From JACCTI01 sp038237435 (GTDB lineage Bacteria; Verrucomicrobiota; Verrucomicrobiia; Chthoniobacterales; UBA10450): a stretch of DNA of 64,000 nt. The stretch lies in assembly GCA_038237435.1 (NCBI GenBank), contig JBBRYT010000010.1, positions 62,001-126,000 on the forward strand, written 5' to 3'. Of the stretch, positions 1 through 8,562 are shown in pieces. The translations under genes were made by a program, and so were the position numbers. Below the pieces are notes generated by a model. It made no database searches. It had not been told where the DNA came from and saw nothing but the letters and a program-made list of their open reading frames with translations. Each line of letters opens with the position of its first letter. Position 1 is the first letter of the stretch.

Positions 1-38
1 CGCTTGTGCGAGCGCGTTCTACAATAGAGAATCGCCGC

Positions 39-692
39 GTGTCACGAGGCCTTTTCATCACCTTCGAAGGATCGGAAGGCTGCGGAAAATCCACGCAGGT
101 CAAGCGCCTGGTTGTGCGGCTCGAGCGTGCGCGGATTCCATTTCTTGTCACGCGCGAACCGGGCGGCACGCCGATCGGCGAAAAAATCCGCGATCTCTTG
201 CAGTTCGCGCCCGAAGGAAAGGCGATGCAGCCGGAAACGGAACTGCTGCTTTTCGAAGCGAGCCGCAGCCAATTAGTACGCGAGCTGATCGAGCCCGCGC
301 TGGAGGCTGGACAGATCGTCATCTCTGATCGTTTCTTTGATTCGACCACTGTCTACCAGGGAGCGGCGCGAAAGTTGGAATCTAAATTTGTCGAACAGGT
401 GAATCGTTTCGCAGTCGGGAAATGCGTTCCCGATCTGACGCTTCTGCTCGATCTCGATGTTGCGACTTCGCGTGCGCGCCTGTTCAGGCGGGTTCGGCCG
501 GTCGGTGAAGTGGATCGAATGGAAGAGCAGCCGATCGAATTCTACGAAGACGTTTGCGCGGCTTATCGCGACTTGGCGGCGCGCGAAAAGGATCGTGTTC
601 GTTTGATTGATGGGTCGCGCTCCCCCGACGAAGTCGAAACGAAAATTTTGCAACTGCTGCGCGAAAAATTTCCGCAACGGTTTAATTTCTAG
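39..692 (+). CDS. tmk: Thymidylate kinase
   Basis: Phosphorylates dTMP to dTDP with ATP in the cytosol, on the path to dTTP. The P-loop GSEGCGKST lies close to the N-terminus, the DRF form of the DR(Y/F/H) motif follows in ISDRFFDSTTVYQG, and an Arg-rich LID (RARLFRRVR) lies in the C-terminal half. I chose the GTG at 39 because it gives 217 aa, the usual family length. An in-frame GTG at 6 would add 11 residues, and the frame is open to the window edge, so the true start could lie further upstream. It is followed after 2 nt by holB, so the two are probably co-transcribed. The family call is firm; the start is not. Confidence 0.93.
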   Translation: MSRGLFITFEGSEGCGKSTQVKRLVVRLERARIPFLVTREPGGTPIGEKIRDLLQFAPEGKAMQPETELLLFEASRSQLVRELIEPALEAGQIVISDRFFDSTTVYQGAARKLESKFVEQVNRFAVGKCVPDLTLLLDLDVATSRARLFRRVRPVGEVDRMEEQPIEFYEDVCAAYRDLAAREKDRVRLIDGSRSPDEVETKILQLLREKFPQRFNF

Positions 693-694
693 CG

Positions 695-1642
695 ATGGCT
701 TTTTCGCCGGAGGCCGCTTTCAAACATCTGCATCGAGCGAAGGAGCAGGGCCGGCTTGCCCATGCGTATCTGATTTCCGGCCCGAACGGCGCGGGCAAGC
801 GCGCGCTCGCCTCGCGCCTGGCCGAAATGGTCAACGGCGCGGACAACCAGGATGTGTTTGTCGCCGAACCGGGTTCGAAATCGCGTCGCATCGTCATCGA
901 GCAAATTCGTAATCTCGAACACACGCTGCAAATGCGCGCAATCAATGGCCGCCGTAAAGTCGCGATCGTTTCCGATGCCGATCGTCTGCAGCCGCAGGCA
1001 GCCAATGCCTTTTTGAAAACGCTGGAAGAACCGCCTAACGATTCGTTGCTTTTGCTTTTGAGCGCGCTGCCGGAGGCATTGCCCGACACGATTCTTTCCC
1101 GGTGCATTCCGATTCACTTGGCTGCGCCGGAAGACGTCGCGCCGTTGCCGGAAGAGCAAGAGTTGATCGAATTACTGAACGAAACCGCCGAATCGCGAGC
1201 GGCCGGCGTCCAGAATTCTTATCGGCTCGCGCAAACTTTCCTGCGTTTGCTCGGCAAAGTGCGCGAAGAAATTGTCACAGAAAATGCCGCGGCGTTGAAA
1301 GCGGAAGAGATCCGCTACAAGAACACGACCGACGGCGCCTGGCTGGATGAGCGCGAAGACTATTTTAAGGCGCTGAACGAAAGCATGTACCTGCAGCGCC
1401 GCGCGCGCATGATCGAAATGATTTTTCGCTGGTGGTCGGACGTTTTGCGCGCGAGCGCCAGCCTGAATGGAAATGAAATCGCCTCGGCCGCGAAAGCGAC
1501 GCGCGCGCTGGCGCAACGTCTGACGACTAACGAGTGCTTAAAACGCATCCGCCGTCTCGAAGAATTGCGCGATCAGCTCGGTCGCAACATTCAGGAAGCC
1601 CTCGCCATCGAAGTCGCTTTCCTAAGAATTTTTCGTTTTTGA
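695..1642 (+). CDS. holB: DNA polymerase III delta-prime subunit
   Basis: Clamp-loader ATPase subunit that helps load the beta sliding clamp during replication. The N-terminal AAA+ fold carries the P-loop GPNGAGKRALA, then the conserved stretches LKTLEEPPND and PDTILSRC (sensor 1/SRC region). The C-terminal half is poorly conserved and helical, as is normal for delta-prime. The length of 315 aa is typical. It starts 2 nt after tmk, and tmk-holB adjacency is a common bacterial arrangement. Its last 20 bases overlap the 3' end of a convergent small gene. Confidence 0.88.
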   Translation: MAFSPEAAFKHLHRAKEQGRLAHAYLISGPNGAGKRALASRLAEMVNGADNQDVFVAEPGSKSRRIVIEQIRNLEHTLQMRAINGRRKVAIVSDADRLQPQAANAFLKTLEEPPNDSLLLLLSALPEALPDTILSRCIPIHLAAPEDVAPLPEEQELIELLNETAESRAAGVQNSYRLAQTFLRLLGKVREEIVTENAAALKAEEIRYKNTTDGAWLDEREDYFKALNESMYLQRRARMIEMIFRWWSDVLRASASLNGNEIASAAKATRALAQRLTTNECLKRIRRLEELRDQLGRNIQEALAIEVAFLRIFRF

Positions 1643-2020
1643 CCGACCGAGGCGCACGCTCGCCATGTGTCCGCCGCAACGTTTCGCGCCAAAGCGGACT
1701 GCGACCTTGGTCGGGCGCGGAAAGCGATATTGTCGATCGAATAAATTCGACGAGTGCCATTGCCGCGCTGAACCCCACAGGAAAATGGCCGCGCCGAGCG
1801 CAATAATGGCCGCGCCACCGATGATCCATCCGACCGGAATTGGTTTGTCCGGTTCCTTGATTTTTCGCATCGGTGTTGGTGTCTCCAGCGGGCGCGGACC
1901 GAAAGGTCGTTCCTCGAAAAGCGGCGCGGAGGGCGTGGGCGTGGCGATTGCATCTTGCGCGCGCGTCCCGCTCACCGGTAGCAACAACAATAAAAATGAA
2001 TAGAGCGCGATTCGTTGCAT
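1622..2020 (-). CDS. Small secreted or membrane-anchored hypothetical protein
   Basis: 132 aa, not recognised. It opens with a signal peptide (LYSFLLLLLPVSGTRAQ), then a Pro/Thr-rich linker, then one strong transmembrane segment (PVGWIIGGAAIIALGAAIF) near residues 62-82, then a basic tail. The coding start is supported by context: the upstream gene's TAA and this gene's ATG lie together in GCC-TAA-CGA-ATG, which is also a copy of the window-wide dispersed motif. Its 3' end overlaps holB by about 20 bases on the opposite strand. It probably works with the TPM-domain protein encoded just upstream, but the function is unknown. Confidence 0.6.
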   Translation of the reverse strand: MQRIALYSFLLLLLPVSGTRAQDAIATPTPSAPLFEERPFGPRPLETPTPMRKIKEPDKPIPVGWIIGGAAIIALGAAIFLWGSARQWHSSNLFDRQYRFPRPTKVAVRFGAKRCGGHMASVRLGRSKTKNS

Positions 2021-2023
2021 TCG

Positions 2024-2590
2024 TTAGGCCGGAAGAACGGCGTGGGTCGGCACGGACCTCGCCGTCGCGGAAAGAACACGCAGACGTTGCGTGAGAAATT
2101 CGATGCAAGCGCGCAGACCGGTTGCGAGATCCTGACCGCGCATCGCGCGCGCCAATTCGTCGAGCACATCCTGCAAATCGCTTTCCTGAATGTAAGGCTC
2201 GAGACCATAACCGACGGTCAACGCGGCGGTGTTCCCGGCCAGATCGATCGCTAAGAGCAAATTAAAATTATCCGCCAGCGCCTTGTCCACGCCCCCGAAT
2301 TTCGCGCGGTTCGCCAGCCAAAAGGCGTACTCCGCGACCGACATTCCCGCTTCGAGTTCCGTGATCAGGATGGAGAAAAGCGCTTGCGGAAATTTTTTCT
2401 GAAACAAACGCAGCATGCCGCGCAGTTGTTCCATGTCTTCGAGCGCGAGAGTGCCGCTGCGGTCTGTCAGGAAACGCGAATGCGCCGGGACGAGGCCGAA
2501 TTTCATGTCCATGCGTGAGAGCGAGAATTTGCATTGCGGGCAACGATCGGCCGGCGCGTCGAGCAAGTGGGCGCAGGATGGACACTTCAT
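2024..2590 (-). CDS. TPM-domain protein with N-terminal zinc ribbon
   Basis: 188 aa. An N-terminal zinc ribbon is formed by CPSC and CPQC (CxxC-x(n)-CxxC). The rest resembles the TPM fold (YgcG/Psb32 type): PQALFSILITELEAGMSVAEYAFWLAN, an internal GGVDKALADNFNLLLAIDL strand region, and TVGYGLEPYI followed by a helical end. TPM domains of this kind are linked to membrane or photosystem protein repair or to phosphatase-like activity, so a precise role cannot be given. The ATG at 2590 is chosen because it begins right at the zinc ribbon; an in-frame start at 2623 is possible. Only 3 nt separate it from the downstream membrane protein, indicating one transcript. Confidence 0.7.
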   Translation of the reverse strand: MKCPSCAHLLDAPADRCPQCKFSLSRMDMKFGLVPAHSRFLTDRSGTLALEDMEQLRGMLRLFQKKFPQALFSILITELEAGMSVAEYAFWLANRAKFGGVDKALADNFNLLLAIDLAGNTAALTVGYGLEPYIQESDLQDVLDELARAMRGQDLATGLRACIEFLTQRLRVLSATARSVPTHAVLPA

Positions 2591-2633
2591 GGAGGGACAT
2601 TTATAAGACAGCGGCGCGAGCATTGCACTTTCT

Positions 2634-3755
2634 ATGAGGACCAGACGAACAGTGGCGGTCGGCTTGGTCGGCTACGATTTTATGGGCCGGGCGCACTCGA
2701 ATGCGTGGCGACAGGCGCCGCGCTTCTTCGATTTACCGGCAGACGTGCGAATGAAAACGCTCTGCGGTCGTAATCGCGCGGCGGTCAAGAAAGCGGCGGC
2801 GAAATTGGGCTGGGAAAAATCTGCGACCAATTGGCGTGATGTCGTGGCGGATCCGGAAATCGATATCATCGACATCTGCACGCCTAACGATACGCATTGC
2901 GAAATTGCCATCGCCGCCGCGCGCGCGGGCAAGGCGATCCTTTGCGAGAAGCCGCTCGCCCTCGATGTCGCGGAATGCTCGCGGATGCTCGCGGCCGTGC
3001 GCAAAGCGCGCGTTGTGCACATGGTTTGTCACAACTACCGACGCATCCCTGCGATTACGCTGGCGAAGGAGATGATCGAGCGCGGCGAACTGGGCAATCT
3101 CATCTATCATTACCGGGCGCGTTACGCGCAGGATTGGATCACCGATCCGAAATTTCCGCTCGTCTGGCGCTTGCGAGCGGATGTCGCCGGCTCCGGCGCG
3201 CACGGCGATATCAACGCGCACATCATCGACCTCGCGCGTTATCTCGTCGGTGAGTTCAAGGAAGTTTCCGCCACGATGGAAACTTTCGTGAAGCAACGTC
3301 CCGGTGGTCGCGTCACGGTCGATGATGCCGTGACCATGATCGGACGATTTCGTAACGGTGCGCTGGCGAATTTGGAAGCGACACGTTTTGCACCAGGAAG
3401 AAAAAATAACATCACCATCGAGATCAACGGCAGCGGCGGTTCGCTCTTTTTCGATTTCGAAAAAATGAATCGGCTGCGTTTCTACAACTCGTTAGACCCG
3501 CAAGGTCGTCGCGGTTTTCGCGACATTTTGGTGACCGAGCCCACGCATCCCTTCGTGAAAAATTGGTGGCCGCCCGGCCATCTCATCGGTTACGAACACA
3601 CCTTCGTGCATACGATTGCGGATTTCGTGCAAGCAGTCGTTGGGCGCAAGAATGCGCAGCCGACGTTCGAAGACGGTTTGCGCAATCAGCGCGTGCTCGA
3701 GGCCGCGACGAAGAGTGCACGAACGAAAAGATGGGCGAAAGTTGAACGACGATGA
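2634..3755 (+). CDS. Gfo/Idh/MocA family NAD(P)-dependent oxidoreductase
   Basis: 373 aa. The N-terminal Rossmann domain has VGLVGYDFMGRAHSNAW (the family GxxGxxG-like loop), and the diagnostic EKP motif occurs in AILCEKPLALD. The C-terminal alpha/beta domain contains the GAHGDINAHIIDLARYLVG helix. Members oxidise or reduce hydroxyls of sugars, inositols and related compounds; the substrate cannot be read from the sequence. The stop overlaps the start of the following short-chain reductase by 4 nt (ATGA), so the two are translationally coupled and may act on the same substrate. Confidence 0.9.
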   Translation: MRTRRTVAVGLVGYDFMGRAHSNAWRQAPRFFDLPADVRMKTLCGRNRAAVKKAAAKLGWEKSATNWRDVVADPEIDIIDICTPNDTHCEIAIAAARAGKAILCEKPLALDVAECSRMLAAVRKARVVHMVCHNYRRIPAITLAKEMIERGELGNLIYHYRARYAQDWITDPKFPLVWRLRADVAGSGAHGDINAHIIDLARYLVGEFKEVSATMETFVKQRPGGRVTVDDAVTMIGRFRNGALANLEATRFAPGRKNNITIEINGSGGSLFFDFEKMNRLRFYNSLDPQGRRGFRDILVTEPTHPFVKNWWPPGHLIGYEHTFVHTIADFVQAVVGRKNAQPTFEDGLRNQRVLEAATKSARTKRWAKVERR

Positions 3756-4495
3756 GATTTGAAAACCAGGTGGCGGTGGTCACGGGCGCGGGGCGGGGGA
3801 TTGGTCACGCCATCGCGGTGAAGCTAGCCAGTGACGGCGCGCGCGTCGCTTCGGTTAGTCGGACGGAAGCGAATGCGCAAAAGACGGCGAATGAAATTAA
3901 CGCCGCACGAGCAGACGCGGCGAAGTTCTACGCGGTTGATGTTTCGGATCACGCCGCCGTGCAAAAAACCGGCGCGCAAATTCTCGAAGACTTCGGTCGA
4001 GTGGACATTCTGGTAAACAACGCCGGCGTGACGCGTGATGGATTAAGCATGCGCATGTCGCCGGAAGATTGGGACACGGTCTTGAACACCAATCTCAAGG
4101 GCGCCTTCAATTTTACGCAGGCGCTGCAGCGCGCGATGATCAAGCAGCGCAGTGGCCGCATTATTAATATCAGCTCGGTCATAGGACTAATCGGCAACGC
4201 CGGCCAATCGAATTACGCCGCGAGCAAGGCGGGACTGATTGGTCTTACCAAATCGCTAGCCCGCGAATTCGCCAGTCGGGGTATCACGGTCAATGCCGTC
4301 GCGCCCGGTTTGATTGAAACTGATATGACCGCGGTTCTCTCGGAGGAAATTCGGAAGAACATCCTGACGAAAATTCCACTGGGTTCGCTAGGCCAGCCCG
4401 ATGATATCGCCAACGCCGTGGCGTTTCTTGCTTCGGCCGATGCGAAATACATCATTGGCCAGGTGCTCGCCGTCGATGGCGGCATGGTGATGTAG
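3752..4495 (+). CDS. fabG: Short-chain dehydrogenase, 3-oxoacyl-ACP reductase type
   Basis: 247 aa, classical SDR. The NADP-binding GAGRGIG is at residues 12-18, NNAG at 89-92, and the catalytic triad Ser142-Tyr155-Lys159 lies in SNYAASKAG. The end VLAVDGGMVM is typical of FabG. FabG reduces beta-ketoacyl-ACP in fatty acid elongation. Here the gene sits next to a Gfo/Idh/MocA dehydrogenase rather than with acpP/fabD/fabF, so a role in sugar or secondary alcohol metabolism is also possible. It overlaps the upstream gene by 4 nt. Confidence 0.85.
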   Translation: MRFENQVAVVTGAGRGIGHAIAVKLASDGARVASVSRTEANAQKTANEINAARADAAKFYAVDVSDHAAVQKTGAQILEDFGRVDILVNNAGVTRDGLSMRMSPEDWDTVLNTNLKGAFNFTQALQRAMIKQRSGRIINISSVIGLIGNAGQSNYAASKAGLIGLTKSLAREFASRGITVNAVAPGLIETDMTAVLSEEIRKNILTKIPLGSLGQPDDIANAVAFLASADAKYIIGQVLAVDGGMVM

Positions 4496-4527
4496 CATCG
4501 AATCTGCTTTTTACAGATGCAGGATCT

Positions 4528-5160
4528 GTGAAGAAGATTTTCGCGCTACTCGCGGTTGGTTTCCTTTGGTTAGGCTACCGTCAATGGACGGCGCCAATCA
4601 CGCATTCGCCGGGTGTTTTGATCGCGGCCGATCCCGAGCAAGTCAATTTGTCCGGCGCCGATGAAACCGAGCACGGCTCTTTTCATCTGAAGCCGCTCGC
4701 GAAATTTTCGATCGATGCGCGGTTGTTGCATCGCAAACGTTATCGTTGGGATAGGCAGTCGGCCCTCGTGCCAGTTGATCTCGCGGTTGGCTGGGGGCGG
4801 ATGTCCGATCAAGCCGTGCTCGACCAACTCAAGATCAGTCAGAGCATGCGTTTCTATTGGTATGAATACCGGTTGCCGCCGCCGATTCCGCAGGATGAAA
4901 TCGCTCGGCACAGCACGAATATCCACATCATTCCGGCGAACGACTTGGTGGAGAAGGCGTGCGAATCGGCGCGCGTGGGCGAGTTGATTCATCTCGATGG
5001 CGAACTAGTGGAAGCGACCGGACCGAAGATCGGAACGTGGCGCAGTTCGATGCGACGCGATGATACTGGCAATGGCGCGTGCGAACTTTTGTTAGTGGAA
5101 GGTTTCTCGAAGCTCGACGCCGATTCCATCAGCGCATCGAAACAACTCGTTAGGCGTTAG
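4528..5160 (+). CDS. Hypothetical secreted or membrane-anchored protein
   Basis: 210 aa, function not recognised. An uncleaved or weak signal segment (KKIFALLAVGFLWLGYRQW) is followed by a soluble domain rich in aromatic residues (MRFYWYEYRLPPPIPQ) and an OB-like C-terminal stretch (VGELIHLDGELVEATG). The GTG start at 4528 directly precedes the KK of the n-region. The last codons and stop (CTC-GTT-AGG-CGT-TAG) are formed by a copy of the dispersed TCGTTAGGC motif followed by a second partial copy. The gene stands alone between fabG and msrA on the same strand. Confidence 0.65.
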   Translation: MKKIFALLAVGFLWLGYRQWTAPITHSPGVLIAADPEQVNLSGADETEHGSFHLKPLAKFSIDARLLHRKRYRWDRQSALVPVDLAVGWGRMSDQAVLDQLKISQSMRFYWYEYRLPPPIPQDEIARHSTNIHIIPANDLVEKACESARVGELIHLDGELVEATGPKIGTWRSSMRRDDTGNGACELLLVEGFSKLDADSISASKQLVRR

Positions 5161-5199
5161 GCATCTTGCGCGCGCTATCTTCTCGTCTGATGTTGCGAG

Positions 5200-5673
5200 A
5201 TGACGGAGAAAGCGATGTTCGGTGCGGGGTGTTTTTGGGGCGTGGAAGCGACGTTCCGCAACATCAAAGGCGTGACAGATGTAGCGGTGGGTTATGCCGG
5301 TGGGGCAAAGGAAAATCCGACCTATGAAGATGTTTGCTCGGGCTCAACTCAGCACGCGGAAGTGGTCGAGGTTACGTTCGATCCGGCGCAGGTGACTTAC
5401 GAAGAGTTGCTCAATGTTTTTTGGAGCAATCACAATCCGACCACGTTGAATCGCCAGGGTCCAGACGTCGGGACGCAATATCGTTCGGTGATTTTTTGTT
5501 CCACGCCCGAGCAAAAAGCTGCGGCGGAGCAATCGAAGGCAGGGCTGGACAAGAGTGAAAAATTCCGCAGTCCCATTGTCACGCAAATCGAGTCGGCGCC
5601 GAAGTTTTATCGCGGCGAAGAATATCATCAGCGTTATCTGGAGAAGCGCGGGATGACGCATTGCGCGATCTGA
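5200..5673 (+). CDS. msrA: Peptide-methionine (S)-S-oxide reductase MsrA
   Basis: Repairs oxidised methionine (S-sulfoxide) using thioredoxin. The catalytic GCFWG motif is at residues 10-14 with nucleophile Cys11. The family blocks GYAGG, YEDVCSGSTQHAEVVEV, NPTTLNRQGPDVGTQYRS and EEYHQRYLEK all follow in order. 157 aa is a normal single-domain MsrA without a fused MsrB. No MsrB is visible in the window. Confidence 0.95.
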   Translation: MTEKAMFGAGCFWGVEATFRNIKGVTDVAVGYAGGAKENPTYEDVCSGSTQHAEVVEVTFDPAQVTYEELLNVFWSNHNPTTLNRQGPDVGTQYRSVIFCSTPEQKAAAEQSKAGLDKSEKFRSPIVTQIESAPKFYRGEEYHQRYLEKRGMTHCAI

Positions 5674-5688
5674 ACCTAACTAGTGCGG

Positions 5689-6384
5689 ATGAAGCGCGAC
5701 GTTATCCGTACCAGTGATTTCGTTCGCGACGCGAGCGACCTGATTTTGCGCAAGGCGCGAAATGCCATCGCAGAACGCGGTGAATTTCGCCTCGCTCTCT
5801 CCGGCGGAAATACGCCACGGCCGGTTTATGCCGAATTGGCGCGGCGCGCCGCGGAGATCGATTGGGAACGAACCTTTGTTACGTTCGGCGACGAGCGTTG
5901 CGTTCCGCCTGAGCACGAAAAAAGCAATTACCGAATGGCGCGGGAATCGCTATTTCTCCCGGCGTCAGTGCCGGATCGATCGGTCGCGCGGATGCGAGGC
6001 GAAATCGAACCGCATTTGGCGGCGGAGGATTATCAGGATCAACTGGATGTCTTAGCAGCGCAGAAAGGTGAAATGATTTTTCGGCACGATTTGGTCTTGT
6101 TAGGTTTGGGAGACGACGGACATACCGCTTCGCTTTTCCCGGGCACGGCGGCGCTCGAAGAAAAATCGCGCCGAGCAATGGCGAATTTTGTTTCGAAGCT
6201 AAACGAGTGGCGGCTCACCTTTACTTTTCCGCTGATCGCGCAATCCCGCAGTGTTTGTTTTCTGGTCGATGGCAGAAAAAATCCCGAATTGATCAAGGAA
6301 GTTTTAGCCGGCGATAGCCGTTATCCGGCCGCGAATGTCACCGCGACAGATGATTTAACCTGGGTTATCGGTCATACTGCCTAA
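5689..6384 (+). CDS. pgl: 6-phosphogluconolactonase
   Basis: Hydrolyses 6-phosphogluconolactone in the oxidative pentose phosphate pathway. The sugar-isomerase-like fold shows FRLALSGGNTPRPVY, VTFGDERCVPPEHEKSNYRM and LLGLGDDGHTASLFPGT, all diagnostic for DevB/Pgl. The ATG at 5689 gives 231 aa; a GTG at 5683 is an alternative. The stop is embedded in the dispersed motif as GCC-TAA-CGA immediately before the next gene's ATG, with a 3-nt gap. A transaldolase of the same pathway lies at 38.3 kb. Confidence 0.92.
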   Translation: MKRDVIRTSDFVRDASDLILRKARNAIAERGEFRLALSGGNTPRPVYAELARRAAEIDWERTFVTFGDERCVPPEHEKSNYRMARESLFLPASVPDRSVARMRGEIEPHLAAEDYQDQLDVLAAQKGEMIFRHDLVLLGLGDDGHTASLFPGTAALEEKSRRAMANFVSKLNEWRLTFTFPLIAQSRSVCFLVDGRKNPELIKEVLAGDSRYPAANVTATDDLTWVIGHTA

Positions 6385-6387
6385 CGA

Positions 6388-7461
6388 ATGAAAACCGACA
6401 CGATCATCGTTTCCGGTTCGGCTGGTTTGATCGGCTCGGAGACAGTGAAGCGTTTTGCGAACGATGGACTGCGCATCGTCGGGTTGGATAACGACATGCG
6501 CGCGCAGTTCTTCGGCGAAGAAGCATCGACGAAATCGACGCGCGATTTGTTGATCGAAACGATCAGCAGTTACGAACATCACGATCTGGATATTCGTGAT
6601 GCGCTCGATGTGCGCGACTTGTTCAAGGAAAATGCCGGACGCATCGCGGCCGTGGTGCACACCGCGGCCCAACCCTCGCATGATTGGGCGGCGCGCGATC
6701 CGCGGATGGACTTCACGGTGAACGCGAACGGCACCCTGAATTTGCTCGAAGGCACGCGCGAGTTTTGTCCGGAAGCCCCCTTCGTTTTCACATCGACGAA
6801 CAAGGTTTATGGCGACACGCCGAATCGTTTGCCGCTGCGCGAACTGGAAATGCGCTGGGAGATCCAAGCCGGTCACCAATACGAGCCTGGCATTTCCGAA
6901 ACGATGAGCATCGATCAGACGAAGCATTCGCTTTTCGGCGCCTCGAAAGCGGCGGCGGATGTGCTGGTGCAGGAATATGGACGCTATTTCGGAATGCCGA
7001 CGGCGTGTTTTCGCGGCGGTTGCCTGACCGGTCCTGCGCACGCGGGAACTGAACTGCACGGATTTCTCTCCTACTTAATGAAGTGCACCGTCTCCGGGCG
7101 ACCGTATCGGGTCTTCGGTTACAACGGCAAACAGGTGCGTGACAATATTCACAGCTTCGATTTGGTGGAAGCTTTCGCCGCCTTCATCGCTGCGCCGCGT
7201 GCCGGTGAGGTTTATAACATCGGCGGCAGTCGCCACTGCAATTGTTCGATGCGTGAAGCGATTCAGCTCTGCGAAGAAATCAGCGGACGGCGCTTAACGT
7301 GGACCTACGAGGAAGACAACCGCATTGGCGATCACATTTGGTGGATCAGCGATGTGCGGAAGTTTCAGCAACATTATCCGCGCTGGGAATTTCGCTACGG
7401 TCTGCGCGAAATTCTCGAGGAAATTCACGAAGCCGTCGTCGGGACCGAAGCGGTTGCCTAA
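6388..7461 (+). CDS. NAD-dependent epimerase, CDP-paratose 2-epimerase-like
   Basis: 357 aa extended SDR. The cofactor loop SGSAGLIGSE is near the N-terminus. The active-site region HSLFGASKAAADVLVQEYGR is followed by GGCLTGPAHAGTELHGFL and GYNGKQVRDNIHSFD, blocks characteristic of the CDP-paratose 2-epimerase group. Members usually build tyvelose or related deoxysugars for surface polysaccharide, but the rest of that pathway is not seen here, so the exact substrate is unproven. The start ATG immediately follows the motif-embedded stop of pgl, and its own stop is also motif-embedded (GTT-GCC-TAA-CGAGT). Confidence 0.85.
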   Translation: MKTDTIIVSGSAGLIGSETVKRFANDGLRIVGLDNDMRAQFFGEEASTKSTRDLLIETISSYEHHDLDIRDALDVRDLFKENAGRIAAVVHTAAQPSHDWAARDPRMDFTVNANGTLNLLEGTREFCPEAPFVFTSTNKVYGDTPNRLPLRELEMRWEIQAGHQYEPGISETMSIDQTKHSLFGASKAAADVLVQEYGRYFGMPTACFRGGCLTGPAHAGTELHGFLSYLMKCTVSGRPYRVFGYNGKQVRDNIHSFDLVEAFAAFIAAPRAGEVYNIGGSRHCNCSMREAIQLCEEISGRRLTWTYEEDNRIGDHIWWISDVRKFQQHYPRWEFRYGLREILEEIHEAVVGTEAVA

Positions 7462-7477
7462 CGAGTTGCTTCCGAGC

Positions 7478-7536
7478 CTGTCGTCCTGAGGCAGGTGCAG
7501 CGCGCCGAAGGATCTCACACAAGCTCAGGATGACAG
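7478..7536. repeat. Palindromic GTCATCCTGAG element, short copy
   Basis: Intergenic 59-bp imperfect palindrome. CTGTCGTCCTGAG at 7478-7490 pairs with CTCAGGATGACAG at 7524-7536 with one mismatch, and the inner part keeps GCGCGCCGAAGGATCTC, shared with the two longer copies at 35.6 and 46.6 kb. It is bracketed by copies of the dispersed motif at 7456-7466 and 7562-7570. It lies between two convergent genes and may fold as a hairpin at transcript ends. Confidence 0.7.
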
Positions 7537-7570
7537 CTTTGAGGGCCAGGCGAACAATCTTGCCTAACGA

Positions 7571-7924
7571 CTAGTATTCTTCGCCGTCGTCGCCAGCAAC
7601 CTTGGGCGCGACGCGATCCGGAATGGCGTAGACGTGAAACATCACGCCGAACCAATAAATCGGAATTAACGCGAGGCCGAAGCCGGCTGTGGCAGTCGCA
7701 GCCAAGGCGCCGCATAACAACGCGAAGCCGCCACCGATTAGAAATAACAGTCCGAGGATTCGGTAACCTTTGTAAACATGCCCGAGTCCCGGAATGACGC
7801 TGAGCATGGCCGCGACCAGATCGCTCGCTTTGCCCTCCGCGCTTTCCAGCTTTCCCTCGGCGTTGCGCGCGAGGCTAGCGGTTTCGTTTTCGGTGGAAGG
7901 CGCGTCCGTGTATTCGATTTCCAA
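7571..7924 (-). CDS. Small membrane protein, TM2-like
   Basis: 117 aa. An acidic, coiled N-terminal 45 residues precedes two hydrophobic segments: VIPGLGHVYKGYRILGLLFLIGGGFALLCG and LAATATAGFGLALIPIYWFGVMFHVY. The PGLGHVYKG turn between helices recalls TM2-domain proteins. The start is TTG at 7924, supported by AGAAGGAG 5 nt upstream. The C-terminus ends in an acidic DDGEEY. The function is unknown. Confidence 0.6.
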   Translation of the reverse strand: MEIEYTDAPSTENETASLARNAEGKLESAEGKASDLVAAMLSVIPGLGHVYKGYRILGLLFLIGGGFALLCGALAATATAGFGLALIPIYWFGVMFHVYAIPDRVAPKVAGDDGEEY

Positions 7925-8001
7925 AATGTCTCCTTCTGAAACCTGCGAGGGTTCACCGTTCCAAGCGAGACAGATTTCGTCAAGCCTGTGATATTGCGCC
8001 G

Positions 8002-8517
8002 ATGCGGATCGAACTCGCGCAATGCATTCTGCGTTCCTGGCAAATGGAAGACGCGCCGGCTTTGGCCGAGGGCGCGAACAATCGCAAAATCTGGCTGAAA
8101 GTGCGCGATCGGATGCCGCATCCGTATTCGCTGGCCGATGCGGAGACCTATCTACAGCGCGTGACTAAGGATGACACTGCGCACGTTGCCTGCATTGAGA
8201 TCGACGGCAAAGCATCCGGCGCCATTGGACTTCATCCCGGAGAAGATGTGCATCGGCGCACGGCCGAGCTCGGTTATTGGGTAGCCGAACCGTATTGGGG
8301 GCGCGGCATCGCTACCGCAGCGGTGCGCGCTTTCGTCGAATTCGGATTCACCAACATTCCGCTCAATCGCATTTACGCCAGCGCCTACGCGAACAATCCC
8401 GCGTCCGTGCGCGTCCTGGAAAAGGCCGGCTTCGCATTTGAAGGACGCATGCGCAAGCACGCGATCAAGGACAGCGTCGTGCTCGATGCACTGCTTTACG
8501 CGATCGTGCGCGATTGA
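8002..8517 (+). CDS. GNAT family N-acetyltransferase (RimJ/RimL type)
   Basis: 171 aa. It shows the acetyl-CoA binding region of GNAT proteins: GYWVAEPYWGRGIATAAVRAFVEFGF, then LNRIYASAYANNPASVRVLEKAGFAFEGRMRKHA and a terminal VVLDALLYAIVR. This arrangement is typical of the RimJ/RimL branch that acetylates N-terminal amines of proteins or small molecules; the substrate cannot be inferred. It is a monocistronic-looking gene divergent from the TM2-like protein. Confidence 0.9.
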   Translation: MRIELAQCILRSWQMEDAPALAEGANNRKIWLKVRDRMPHPYSLADAETYLQRVTKDDTAHVACIEIDGKASGAIGLHPGEDVHRRTAELGYWVAEPYWGRGIATAAVRAFVEFGFTNIPLNRIYASAYANNPASVRVLEKAGFAFEGRMRKHAIKDSVVLDALLYAIVRD

Positions 8518-8562
8518 ATCATTCTTCTCGGCAGGCATTAGACGCGTCGTCTAAAAGAAGGC